Part shown: piece after piece, positions 1 through 7,633 of the stretch
How positions within the stretch are numbered: the first letter of the stretch is position 1
How the letters are laid out: each line of letters starts with the position of its first letter
DNA from: Chloroflexota bacterium
GTDB lineage: Bacteria > Chloroflexota > Anaerolineae > Anaerolineales > Villigracilaceae
Direction of reading: 5' to 3'
DNA: 10,000 bases
Assembly: GCA_020217065.1 (NCBI GenBank)
Contig: JAIWOB010000035.1
Location: 1 to 10,000 of the forward strand
The notes under the pieces: model-generated
Database searches by the model: none
Told to the model about the DNA's origin: nothing
What the model saw: only the letters and a program-made list of their open reading frames with translations
Made by a program: the position numbers and the translations under genes

Positions 1-39
1 TATGCGGTTATCATTTACGATTACTTGGAGAAAAATTAA
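1..39 (+). CDS. C-terminal end of an unidentified upstream gene (partial)
   Basis: Reading from base 1, the first frame gives 12 residues, YAVIIYDYLEKN, then a TAA stop at 37-39. The stop lies 3 bases before the ATG of the next gene, which is the spacing expected of co-transcribed neighbours. The sequence reads like a normal protein end, but 12 residues do not identify a family and I propose no function. The frame one base on (ATG at 2) stays open into the next gene and is the main alternative reading. It is less likely, because it would overlap the LTD gene in a different frame. Confidence 0.5.
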   Translation, partial: YAVIIYDYLEKN

Positions 40-42
40 AGC

Positions 43-531
43 ATGGAACGCCGCAAACTCTTCTCCTACCTGCTTCTGAATATCTTCGTCTCCGCCACGG
101 TCACGGGCGGAATGCTCTTTTGGTACGACCGCAACTACCGCGCCAGCCTGCCGGCGGTGGCGCAATCCGCGCCCGCCAGCGGGGAGACGGCTTCCGCGTC
201 CGCGCTTGACCCGCAGACCGACGTCCCTGTCAAAATCAGCAGCGTCGTCGGCGCGGGGTCGCTGAGCTCCGAAATTGTCGTCGTCAAATTTGAAGGCGAA
301 GGTCAGCTCGATTTGGCGGCATGGCAGTTGAAAGACGAAAACGGCAACATTTTTACTTTTCCCAAACTCACCCTGTATCCCAACGGCGCCGTGCAAATTC
401 ATACCATTTCGGGCGCGGATACCGTCATTGACTTATACTGGGGACTCGGCGAAGCCGTGTGGAACTCCGGCGAAAACGCCCGTCTCTACGACCCGCAAGG
501 AAATTTGCGCGCCGTGTATCGCGTTCCGTGA
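43..531 (+). CDS. Membrane-anchored lamin-tail-domain (LTD) protein
   Basis: A 162-residue protein. The N-terminus is short and basic (MERRK), then a hydrophobic segment runs over about residues 6-28, best read as an uncleaved signal anchor. A low-complexity Ala/Ser/Pro linker (about 38-60) leads to one beta-rich domain over about 62-162. That domain has the look of a bacterial lamin tail domain: an acidic or Gly-rich strand, a DLAAWQLKD segment around 90-98, an FTFPKLTLYPNGAV stretch around 104-117, a DLYWG segment and an AVWNSGENARLYDPQG finish. LTDs are immunoglobulin-like folds, often found on secreted or envelope proteins; here the domain would sit outside the membrane. No catalytic residues are visible and the ligand is unknown. 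A GGAG at 27-30, inside the upstream gene's last codons, is 12 bases from the ATG and supports this start. Confidence 0.8.
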   Translation: MERRKLFSYLLLNIFVSATVTGGMLFWYDRNYRASLPAVAQSAPASGETASASALDPQTDVPVKISSVVGAGSLSSEIVVVKFEGEGQLDLAAWQLKDENGNIFTFPKLTLYPNGAVQIHTISGADTVIDLYWGLGEAVWNSGENARLYDPQGNLRAVYRVP

Positions 532-677
532 TTGGTAATTGGTGATTGAACCACGGAGACTCGGAGACACAGAGGAAAACCTTTAAAAACTCCGTGCTTC
601 AGTGTCTCCGTGGTTGCGACTTTTGAATCTTGCAACCCGTAACCTGACATTTGCAATTTGACACCTGAAACTTAACC
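532..677. other. Intergenic gap before dnaX, filled with degenerate repeats
   Basis: These 146 bases hold no credible gene. They begin with AATTGG/GATTG quasi-repeats (531-548), continue with an imperfect palindrome (549-615), and end with a loose series of short repeated words: ttgcaa at about 634 and 652, and cctga twice between about 643 and 670. I see no convincing -10/-35 pair and no Shine-Dalgarno sequence in front of dnaX. This gap is therefore a candidate for the dnaX promoter and leader by position only. Confidence 0.6.
549..615. repeat. Imperfect palindromic intergenic repeat
   Basis: The ends are a perfect 12-base inverted repeat: AACCACGGAGAC at 549-560 and GTCTCCGTGGTT at 604-615. 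Inside, the arms keep matching with interruptions (for example CAC.GAG against CTC.GTG), leaving an A/T-rich centre around 576-588. The left arm is itself a degenerate tandem of a GGAGAC/ACAGAG unit. An RNA copy could fold into a long imperfect hairpin, so a role as terminator for the LTD gene is possible, but no clear T-tract follows. A related core occurs at 7471-7497. Confidence 0.75.
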
Positions 678-2252
678 ATGACCCAAGCCCTCTACCGCAA
701 ATACCGCCCGAAACAATGGGACTCCGTCATCGGACAAGACCACGTCGTCCAAACGTTGATGAACGCCGTCAAAGCCGACCGCGTCGCCCACGCCTACCTC
801 TTTGCCGGTTCGCGCGGAACGGGCAAGACCACCGTCGCGCGTTTGCTTGCCAAAGCCGTGAACTGCCTCAATGAAGACGCAAGCAAAAGACCGTGTAACG
901 AGTGCGAGCATTGCAAGGCGGTGAACGAAAACCGCTTTATGGATTTAATCGAAATTGACGCGGCTTCCAACACCAGCGTGGACGACGTCCGCGACTTGCG
1001 CGACAAAATCAACTTCGCGCCGACTCAGGGCAAATACAAAGTCTATATCATTGACGAAGTTCACATGTTGTCAACCCAAGCGTTCAACGCCCTGCTTAAG
1101 ACTCTCGAAGAGCCGCCGCCTCACGCCATCTTTGTGTTAGCCACCACCGAGATTCACAAAATCCCCGCCACCGTTTTATCGCGCTGTCAGCGTCACGAAT
1201 TTCGCCGCGTGCCGGTGGATGAAATCGTCGCCAACCTCAAACACATTGTCGCCGAAGAAAAACTTCAAGCCGACGACGAAGCCCTCACCCTCATCGCGCG
1301 TCAATCGGCGGGCGGAATGCGCGACGCGCAATCCCTCCTCGACCAGCTCGCCTCCACCGGCGCAAAAATCACGCTCGCCCTCGCGCAGCAAGTTCTCGGC
1401 ACGGCAACCAGCCAGACCGTCCTTGACCTCGTCGTCTCCATCATCGAAGGTCAGCCCGCGCGCGGCTTGGAGATTATTCATCGCGCCCTCGATTCCGGCG
1501 CGGACCCGCGCACGCTTGCCCGGCAGATTGTCGAATACCTGCGCGGACTCATGCTCATTCAAATGGGCAACATCGAACAGGTCGAAGCCACGCGCGAAGT
1601 CAAAGCCCAAATGGAAGCGCACGCCAAAGCCTTCAGTCCCGCCGAAGTGTTGCGGATGATGAAAATCTTCAACAACGCCGCGGTGGAATTGCGCGGCGGC
1701 TGGCAGCCGTCCCTCAGTTTGGAACTCGCCCTCGCGGAATCGCTGGAAGCCCCGAGCGACTCTGCTCCCGTAGCGGCTGCCGCCCCCGCGCCCGCGAAAA
1801 AGACTCAACCTGCGAGTGATATTCTGTTTCAGATGGGAAAATCTCAGCCCGAAGAAAAATCTGCATCATCTCCGCAGGGGACGCCACCCGCGCCCAAATC
1901 TGAATCTCCCGCCGTCAGCGCGAATCAAGTCGTCAAAGTTTGGAAACAGATTCAAGCCTCGCTTCCAAAGAGTCAGGCGAACCTCTCCGCGCTGCTCAAC
2001 TCCGTCAAGATGATTGACGTACAAGGTTCGACTCTGGTTCTTGGATTCGCCAGCGACGTGCTGGTCGAAAAAATGAACAAGCCCGACCAAATCGAAACGG
2101 CGCAGAAAGCCATTCAAGACCTGCTCGGCGTGAAACTCTCCATTCGCTGCATCGTCACCAACGCCAAAGGCAAAACCCCCGCCAACGTCTCGCAAGACGG
2201 CATGGTCGCCGCCGCCATCCAACACGGCGGGGAAGTGGTGGATGTGGATTAG
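678..2252 (+). CDS. dnaX: DNA polymerase III subunit gamma/tau (clamp-loader ATPase)
   Basis: A 524-residue DnaX, the motor subunit of the clamp loader that opens the beta clamp and places it on primed DNA. The start gives the canonical MTQALYRKYRP N-terminus. The Walker A motif GSRGTGKT is at residues 44-51. A zinc-binding cysteine set follows (C63, C73, C76, C79). Walker B DEVH is at 126-129, with a sensor-1 region around LATTE (154-158). The SRC motif is at 168-170 with its arginine finger at R169, and a sensor-2 type GGMRDAQSLLDQ motif is at 212-223. Domain III ends near residue 360. A Pro/Ala/Lys-rich linker (about 358-420) then leads to a C-terminal tau-like domain (about 420-500). No Shine-Dalgarno sequence precedes the ATG. 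A polyA/Lys slip-site candidate lies at codons 374-375. The stop is 28 bases before the histidine kinase gene. Confidence 0.97.
   Translation: MTQALYRKYRPKQWDSVIGQDHVVQTLMNAVKADRVAHAYLFAGSRGTGKTTVARLLAKAVNCLNEDASKRPCNECEHCKAVNENRFMDLIEIDAASNTSVDDVRDLRDKINFAPTQGKYKVYIIDEVHMLSTQAFNALLKTLEEPPPHAIFVLATTEIHKIPATVLSRCQRHEFRRVPVDEIVANLKHIVAEEKLQADDEALTLIARQSAGGMRDAQSLLDQLASTGAKITLALAQQVLGTATSQTVLDLVVSIIEGQPARGLEIIHRALDSGADPRTLARQIVEYLRGLMLIQMGNIEQVEATREVKAQMEAHAKAFSPAEVLRMMKIFNNAAVELRGGWQPSLSLELALAESLEAPSDSAPVAAAAPAPAKKTQPASDILFQMGKSQPEEKSASSPQGTPPAPKSESPAVSANQVVKVWKQIQASLPKSQANLSALLNSVKMIDVQGSTLVLGFASDVLVEKMNKPDQIETAQKAIQDLLGVKLSIRCIVTNAKGKTPANVSQDGMVAAAIQHGGEVVDVD
1796..1819 (+). promoter_or_regulatory. 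Candidate -1 ribosomal frameshift site in dnaX with nearby -1 stop
   Basis: The in-frame codons GCG AAA AAG (Ala-Lys-Lys, Lys codons at 1797-1802) closely resemble the E. coli dnaX slip site GCA AAA AAG. A -1 slip there would add five residues and end at TGA 1817-1819, giving a protein of about 380 residues that stops just after clamp-loader domain III, the expected place for a gamma form. Against it, the heptamer is G AAA AAG rather than A AAA AAG, so the P-site codon would re-pair with a mismatch. I also see no upstream SD-like stimulator and only weak downstream stems. This is inference, not a demonstrated site. Confidence 0.3.
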
Positions 2253-2280
2253 AAAATAAGCTCGGGGTCGTTTTCAAAGT

Positions 2281-5200
2281 ATGAGATTGAGTCTTTCCGC
2301 TCCCATATTTTTATTGTTTGCCGCCGCCCTGTTTTCGCTGGGGCTTTCCGTTTATATCTTCACCCGCCGCCGCGCGCCGGGTTCCACCGCGCTGGGCGTT
2401 CTGGCGCTGTTGATTGCCGAATGGTCGCTGACCTACGGGCTGGAAATTGCCGCACCCGATTTGGCGCAGAAAATTTTGTGGGGCAAGGCGCAGTATATCG
2501 GCATTGCCTTCATCCCCTTTTCATGGTTGTTGTTTGCGCTTGCTTATACCCTTCAGGAAGAGCGCAGCCGCCGCCTGACCTACGTTCACTGGCTGGGAAT
2601 TGCGCCGCTCGCCACTGTGCTGCTGGCGTTTACCAATGACGCGCACGGCTTGATTTGGCGCGAAACGTTCCTCAAACAAACCCAGGGGCTGAGCGTATTA
2701 GGCGTGAAATATGGCGCCTGGTTTTGGGCGCATTTTGCGGCTTCCTATTTGTTCTTGCTGGGCGGCACGCTGGTCATCTTGAGCCGTTTGCGCCGGATGA
2801 AGGGGTTATACCGTTCGCAAAGCGTGGCGTTGATTTTTGCTGTGTTGCTGCCTTGGCTGGGCAACGTGGCGTATTTCGTTACGCCGATTGTCATTGACCC
2901 CACGCCCTTTGCGTTCAATATCACCATTGCGCTGCTGGTGTGGGCAATTTGGGGCTACCGCCTGACGGATATTGTCCCGATTGCCCGCGACCTGATTTTG
3001 GACGGCTTGCGCCAAGGCGTGGTTGTGTTGGACTTGCAAAGGCGCATTGTGGACGTGAACGCCTATGCGGCGCGTTTTATCGGGCTTGCGCCATCTCAAA
3101 TTGTGGGCAGACCCACCGCAGAAGTTTTGGCGCCCTGGCAGTCGGTATTGCAAAAATTTCAAGATGTCATCGAAGCCGAAGATGTGATTGAAGTCGGTAC
3201 GGGCGAGGCGATTCGGCAATTGAGTTTTCGCATCAGCCCCCTGCGCGATGAACGTAATAATCTGGTTGGGCGGCTGATTACGTTTTGGGAAACAGACAAA
3301 GCCGCTCCTGCGCGCGTTTCGGCGCGGATAAGCGAGCCTCTCACGCAGCCGCTGCCCGATTTGCAAGTTCAGGTCAGCATTGAGCCGGAGAGCGGAAATC
3401 GCTTGCGGAGGGCGGTTCAGGGTTTCTTTTTGCCGGAGCCCCTGCCCATTGCAGCAGATGAAAAAGCGGATGGGCTTTGGCGTCAAACGATTGAGCGCAC
3501 GTTAACAGGCATTTTACGCTTTGGCGCATTATTGGGCTCGGCGGCTTTGCTGGCTTTTGCCGCTGTTTTGGCGCAGTCCGCTCCCAGCCTGCTGGACGTT
3601 GTCTCTGACCCTTTTATTTACTTGCAGGCGCTGATTTTTGCCGTTCTCTGGTGGTTTGCTTTTGCCCGCCGCCTGCCTTTCTACTGGCGGAGCGGCGTCC
3701 TGCTCTTTCTCATTTATGGTTTGACTTTCAATGAAGCCTTGAACTACGGGTATAGCGCGGAGGCATTTGCGCTGTTGGCAAGTTTTGTAGCCTTGTCGGG
3801 ATTGCTGCTCGGCGTGCGCGGCAGCGTGCGGGCAACGGCCATCGGGCTGGTGAGCATGGGCGCGCTTGGCTTTTTGATTGCCACAAAGGTATTTCATCCT
3901 TTTTCTGTGCCGCCCGAAATACAGGTTGAACCTACTTCAATTGAGAAGCTTGTGCCGAGCATGGTGGCATTAACTGCAGTTACGCTTGTGGTGCTTGTGG
4001 CGATTAATACATTGAAATCCAATCTGAATCGGTCTTTGGCGCAAGAGACTCAAACGCGCAATTTGTTACAGCAAGAACGCGACCTGTTGGAACAGCGCGT
4101 GCGCGAACGCACCGCCGAATTGCGCGAAGCCCGCGACCAGGCTCTGCAAAGCCGCGACGAACTGCGCACCTACTATCAAGCCATCGAGCAAAGCGGCAAC
4201 AGCATCGTCATCACCGACCCGCAGGGCGTCATCGAATACGTCAACCCGTTTTTTGAGAAAATCACCGGCTATTCCCTTCAGGAAGCGATTGGGCAAAACC
4301 CGCGTATCCTTAAATCCGGCGCGCAATCGGATGATATGTATCGCCACATGTGGGAAACGATTTCTCACGGGCAAATTTGGCAGGGCGAATTTTTGAATAA
4401 ACGCAAAGACGGCTCGCTGTATTGGGAATTTGCCACCATCGCCCCGGTCAAAGATGAGCAAGGCAAAATCAACCATTATGTGGCAATCAAAGAAGACATC
4501 ACCGCCCAAAAGGAACTGCGCGAAACCCTGGCAAGGCAAAATCAATATTTGGCGGCTCTGCAAACCATTACCCTTGAATTGCTTGAACGTCAGGACTTTG
4601 ACGAATTGCTCAACTCTGTGGTTGAGCGCGCCTGCCAATTGCTGGACGCTTCGCATGGGGAATTTCTGCTCAAAGAAGGCGACGTAATGGTCGTTCGCTC
4701 CGCGAACAAAGCAGCCGCCTATTTGATGGGCGAAAGGGCGACGCGCGAGGAATCAAAATTGGCCTGGGAAGCGCACGACGCCCGCCAGCCTGTCATTTTG
4801 GAAGATTACGCCGCTTACGCAAACCGGCGCGATGTTTATGACGAAAGCCCCTTACACGCCGTGGCTGATTTCCCCGTACTGGTTGGCAAAGAATGTATTG
4901 GCGTGCTGGCGTTGGGACGCAGCCAATCCACAAAACCTTTTAGCGCCTCAGAAATTGAATATGGACAGGCGCTGGCGCAAATTGCCGCCCTGGTGCTGAA
5001 CAATGCTTCTCTGTATAAAGCCGCCGTCCGCGAATTGGAAGAGCGCAAGCGTATTCAAGCCAGCCTCGAAATCAGCGAGCAGGAACAGCGCGCGCTGGCG
5101 GATATTTTGCAAATCGGCATGAAGGAAGAAGCGCTGGAATCCATTTTGCAGACCGCGCTTGATGAACTGCTCGCCATTAAATGGCTGGGAATCGAAGCCA

Positions 5201-6678
5201 AAGGCGGAATCTTCCTCAAAGACCCGCAGTCCGACATTCTGACGCTGACGGTTCAGCGCAACCTCTCTCCTGAAATTTGCGCCTTATGCGCGCGGGTGGA
5301 GTTTGGCAAATGCCATTGCGGGCGCGCCGCCCTCACCCGTTCCCTGCAATTCAGCAGTCATGTGGATGAAGCCCATGAAATTACCTACGAGGGCATTCCC
5401 GACCATGGACATTACAACGCGCCAATCCTGAGCGGCGAAACGGTTCTTGGAACGCTCGTTCTTTACCTGCCGCCCGGATATGCCTACAATGAACGGGACG
5501 CGCGCTTTCTGCAAGCCTTTGCCAGCACGCTCAGCAACATCATCCGCCGCAAAAGCGCCGAAAACCTGTTGCGCGAGAGCGAAATCCGCTTCCGCCAGAT
5601 TGTGGAAAACGCCAGCGACATCATCTACCGCATGGATGAGCGCGGACGCATGACCTACGTCAACCCGGTGGGGCTGCGCCTGTTTGGCTACGAGCGCGAA
5701 GAAGAAGCGCTGGGCAGGCATTTTTCCGAGTTTGCCGTTTCCCAATGGCGCAGCCGGGTTAAGGCGTTTTATAAACGCCAGGCTTTGCAGCAGCAGGAAA
5801 ACACTTACTACGAGTTTGTCGCCCATACCAAAGACGGACGCGAAATCTGGCTGGGGCAAAACGTGCAAATCATCCGCTTCGAAAATCGGGTTATCGGCTT
5901 TCAGGCGGTCGCGCGCGACATCACCGAGCTCAAAGAGACGCAGCAAGCCCTTCAAGTCGCCCGCGACGAAGCCCTCGAAGCCAGCCGCTTCAAGAGCCAG
6001 CTTGTCTCGCGGGTCAGCCATGAACTGCGTACCCCGCTTGGCGGCGTGTTGGGCTATGCCGAATTGCTCTATCAGGGCGCGTTTGGCGGTTTGACCGAAG
6101 AACAGCTGGACGCCGCCGGAAACATTGTCGCCAGCGCCAACTACCTCAATATCATGATTAACGAACTGCTCGACCAGGCTCAAATCGAAGCCCGCGCTGT
6201 CAAAATCCACCTTGCGCCGTTTCAACCCGCGCGTCTTTTGGAGAATATCCGCGCCAATATGACCATCCTTTCGCTTAACAAGGGCTTGCGCTTCGAGCCG
6301 GAGCTCGACCCGGCTTTGCCTCCCGAAATCATAGGCGACGAGCGCCGTTTGCAGCAGGTCTTGATTAATCTCTGCGGCAACGCCATTAAATTCACCGAAC
6401 AAGGCGAGGTGCGCGTTTCGCTGATGAAATTAGACGACGAGCGGTGGGCTATGCGCGTTGCCGATACCGGCGCCGGCATTCCCAAAGAGGCGCAAGAATT
6501 AATCTTTGAAGCCTTCCGTCAGGTGGATAACGCCATCACCCGCCACAATCGCGGCACAGGATTGGGCTTGTCTATTACGAAACAATTGGTAGAATTAATG
6601 AACGGAAAACTTGAGTTGGAAAGCGAAGTCGGGCGCGGAAGCGTGTTTACCGTTATCCTGCCTTTGCAAACTCCTTGA
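2281..6678 (+). CDS. Giant membrane sensor histidine kinase (7TM-PAS-6TM-PAS-GAF-GAF-PAS-HisKA-HATPase)
   Basis: A 1465-residue sensor kinase that would autophosphorylate on His and pass phosphate to a response regulator. The N-terminus resembles the histidine-kinase 7TM region, with seven hydrophobic spans over about residues 5-226. A PAS domain follows (about 237-335), then a Pro-rich linker and a second membrane block of about six spans (410-432, 445-462, 468-484, 493-512, 518-538, 557-578). A coiled coil (about 580-630) leads to PAS 2 (about 630-742), GAF 1 (about 760-910), GAF 2 (about 940-1090) and PAS 3 (about 1100-1217). The HisKA motif SHELRTP puts the phospho-acceptor at H1247. In the ATPase domain the N box has N1367, the G1 box is DTGAGIP (1395-1401) and the G2 box is GTGLGL (1425-1430). 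All catalytic boxes are intact. There is no receiver or HPt domain. GAF 2 has an unusual Cys cluster. No clear Shine-Dalgarno sequence is seen; the start is chosen because the hydrophobic first span begins at once. The sensed signal is unknown. Confidence 0.95.
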   Translation: MRLSLSAPIFLLFAAALFSLGLSVYIFTRRRAPGSTALGVLALLIAEWSLTYGLEIAAPDLAQKILWGKAQYIGIAFIPFSWLLFALAYTLQEERSRRLTYVHWLGIAPLATVLLAFTNDAHGLIWRETFLKQTQGLSVLGVKYGAWFWAHFAASYLFLLGGTLVILSRLRRMKGLYRSQSVALIFAVLLPWLGNVAYFVTPIVIDPTPFAFNITIALLVWAIWGYRLTDIVPIARDLILDGLRQGVVVLDLQRRIVDVNAYAARFIGLAPSQIVGRPTAEVLAPWQSVLQKFQDVIEAEDVIEVGTGEAIRQLSFRISPLRDERNNLVGRLITFWETDKAAPARVSARISEPLTQPLPDLQVQVSIEPESGNRLRRAVQGFFLPEPLPIAADEKADGLWRQTIERTLTGILRFGALLGSAALLAFAAVLAQSAPSLLDVVSDPFIYLQALIFAVLWWFAFARRLPFYWRSGVLLFLIYGLTFNEALNYGYSAEAFALLASFVALSGLLLGVRGSVRATAIGLVSMGALGFLIATKVFHPFSVPPEIQVEPTSIEKLVPSMVALTAVTLVVLVAINTLKSNLNRSLAQETQTRNLLQQERDLLEQRVRERTAELREARDQALQSRDELRTYYQAIEQSGNSIVITDPQGVIEYVNPFFEKITGYSLQEAIGQNPRILKSGAQSDDMYRHMWETISHGQIWQGEFLNKRKDGSLYWEFATIAPVKDEQGKINHYVAIKEDITAQKELRETLARQNQYLAALQTITLELLERQDFDELLNSVVERACQLLDASHGEFLLKEGDVMVVRSANKAAAYLMGERATREESKLAWEAHDARQPVILEDYAAYANRRDVYDESPLHAVADFPVLVGKECIGVLALGRSQSTKPFSASEIEYGQALAQIAALVLNNASLYKAAVRELEERKRIQASLEISEQEQRALADILQIGMKEEALESILQTALDELLAIKWLGIEAKGGIFLKDPQSDILTLTVQRNLSPEICALCARVEFGKCHCGRAALTRSLQFSSHVDEAHEITYEGIPDHGHYNAPILSGETVLGTLVLYLPPGYAYNERDARFLQAFASTLSNIIRRKSAENLLRESEIRFRQIVENASDIIYRMDERGRMTYVNPVGLRLFGYEREEEALGRHFSEFAVSQWRSRVKAFYKRQALQQQENTYYEFVAHTKDGREIWLGQNVQIIRFENRVIGFQAVARDITELKETQQALQVARDEALEASRFKSQLVSRVSHELRTPLGGVLGYAELLYQGAFGGLTEEQLDAAGNIVASANYLNIMINELLDQAQIEARAVKIHLAPFQPARLLENIRANMTILSLNKGLRFEPELDPALPPEIIGDERRLQQVLINLCGNAIKFTEQGEVRVSLMKLDDERWAMRVADTGAGIPKEAQELIFEAFRQVDNAITRHNRGTGLGLSITKQLVELMNGKLELESEVGRGSVFTVILPLQTP

Positions 6679-6704
6679 TATGTAAGAACAAATCCACTCT
6701 TTGT

Positions 6705-6710
6705 AGGCGG
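6705..6710 (+). promoter_or_regulatory. Shine-Dalgarno-like AGGCGG supporting a GTG start
   Basis: AGGCGG lies 5 bases before the GTG at 6716. It supports GTG as the start of the first response regulator, since that start gives a normal receiver N-terminus (MSAYILVLEDDP) and no ATG is available nearby in frame. Confidence 0.55.
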
Positions 6711-6715
6711 TTTTT

Positions 6716-7081
6716 GTGAGCGCATATATCCTTGTGCTGGAAGACGACCCCGTGTTGGGACAAATCGCGGTCAAGACGGCAAAAGGTTTTAACTTTGAAG
6801 TTGTTCTTGACGCCAACGGCAATCAATACGCCGAGATTTTCGCTTCCCGCGGCGCGCCCAAAGCGATTTTCCTCGACTTGCATCTCCCTTATGCCGCAGG
6901 CGCGGACATACTCGCGGCTTTCCGCGCCGACGCGCGTCTTAAGGATGTTCCCATCTTTGTCATGACAGCCGACATCCTCCAAGCGCGAAAGTTGGAAGAG
7001 GAGGGACATTCCGTGTTTATCAAGCCGGTCAGCGTGGCGCGGCTGCAAAAAATTTTTTCGCAATTGCAGGATGGAGCGTAA
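6716..7081 (+). CDS. Single-domain response regulator (receiver only), first of two
   Basis: A 121-residue CheY-like receiver with no output domain. The acidic pocket is E9/D10/D11, the phospho-acceptor is D54 (in IFLDLHLP), the conserved Thr is T84 (in VMTAD), and the Lys-Pro pair is K103-P104. All key residues are present, so it should be able to accept phosphate. It starts at GTG, 37 bases after the histidine kinase stop, and ends 5 bases before a second receiver gene. The likely partner is therefore the upstream kinase, which lacks its own receiver domain. With no DNA-binding or enzymatic output it would act by protein-protein contact or as a phosphate sink or relay. The partner pairing is inferred from gene order. 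Confidence 0.92.
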   Translation: MSAYILVLEDDPVLGQIAVKTAKGFNFEVVLDANGNQYAEIFASRGAPKAIFLDLHLPYAAGADILAAFRADARLKDVPIFVMTADILQARKLEEEGHSVFIKPVSVARLQKIFSQLQDGA

Positions 7082-7086
7082 AGCCT

Positions 7087-7443
7087 ATGGAAAATAAACC
7101 GCTGGCTGTTATCGTCGAGGACGAACCGCAACTTAATCAACTTTTTGCCGTCACGTTAAAAGGAGATTTTGAGATTGTCCAGATATATGACGGCGACTCC
7201 GCTTTGCAAGAATTGGAGCGGCGCGTTCCCAACTTAATTGTGCTGGACCTGAATCTGCCCGGCGCTTCGGGAGACAAAGTGCTGCGGCAAATTCGCGCCG
7301 ACCAAAAATACGGCAACACCCGCGTTATCCTTGCCACGGCTAACGCCCTGCAAGCCGCCGCATTGGAAGAGCAAGCCGATATTGTCTTGCTCAAACCCAT
7401 CAGCCCGGCGCAATTGCGCGATTTGGCGAGCCGGATTATTTAA
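7087..7443 (+). CDS. Single-domain response regulator (receiver only), second of two
   Basis: A 118-residue CheY-like receiver with acidic pocket E11/D12, phospho-acceptor D54 (in IVLDLNLP), T84 (in LATAN) and K103-P104. A GGAG at 7073-7076, within the end of the previous gene, is 10 bases upstream of the ATG, and the gap to that gene is 5 bases, so the two are almost certainly co-transcribed. The two receivers share overall layout and length but differ widely in sequence, so if they arose by duplication it was not recent. No output domain is present. It is the last plus-strand gene before the convergent his operon. Confidence 0.92.
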   Translation: MENKPLAVIVEDEPQLNQLFAVTLKGDFEIVQIYDGDSALQELERRVPNLIVLDLNLPGASGDKVLRQIRADQKYGNTRVILATANALQAAALEEQADIVLLKPISPAQLRDLASRII

Positions 7444-7445
7444 CC

Positions 7446-7572
7446 CAAGTTGCCGCCCTTCGCTGTTTTTACCGCGGAGAGACGCGGAGGCGCAGGGAAA
7501 TTTATCAAAAAGCTTCGCGCCGCGGCGGTTCAAAACGGGCTTTTCACGATGATTATCGAAGGCGGCAACTTG
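7446..7572. repeat. Element with 12-base terminal inverted repeats and a core related to 549-575
   Basis: CAAGTTGCCGCC at 7446-7457 is matched exactly, inverted, by GGCGGCAACTTG at 7561-7572, enclosing 103 bases. Inside, 7471-7497 (accgcggaga-gacgcggagg-cgcaggg) resembles the left arm of the repeat at 549-575, and a perfect 10-base palindrome CGCCGCGGCG sits at 7518-7527 within a possible AAAAGC...GCTTTT stem. The size is compatible with a small non-autonomous element, but no target-site duplication is evident. It could equally be a degraded intergenic repeat family. Confidence 0.5.
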
Positions 7573-7633
7573 CAACGGTATCCCGCGCAATTCTTTCCGC
7601 TTGGCGGGGTTGCCCTAATCTCCAATCGCTAAT

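Noticed and set aside
1176..1808. Minus-strand open frame of 210 codons antisense to dnaX
   Set aside because: It mirrors well-conserved DnaX coding sequence, shows no family features, and has no plausible promoter or ribosome-binding site.
2281..4080. Apparent shift in codon style between the membrane half and the later half of the kinase, as if two genes were fused recently
   Set aside because: Hydrophobic segments favour T-rich codons for Leu, Phe and Val, which could explain the impression. I could not measure codon use, and the frame runs without disruption.
5284..6402. Long minus-strand open frame of 372 codons antisense to the kinase
   Set aside because: It lies opposite the GAF/PAS/HisKA coding region, whose sequence is fully explained by intact conserved motifs. 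The antisense product has no recognisable domain. Long antisense frames are common in GC-rich genes.
7471..7497. A CRISPR-like direct repeat, suggested by the accgcggaga/gacgcggagg/cgcaggg series
   Set aside because: The units are under 12 bases, degenerate and contiguous, with no spacers, and no cas gene is nearby.
7450..7632. Plus-strand 60-codon frame in the convergent gap
   Set aside because: It is made of the repeat element itself (inverted repeat, GGAG-type core, palindrome) and has no ribosome-binding site or recognisable product.
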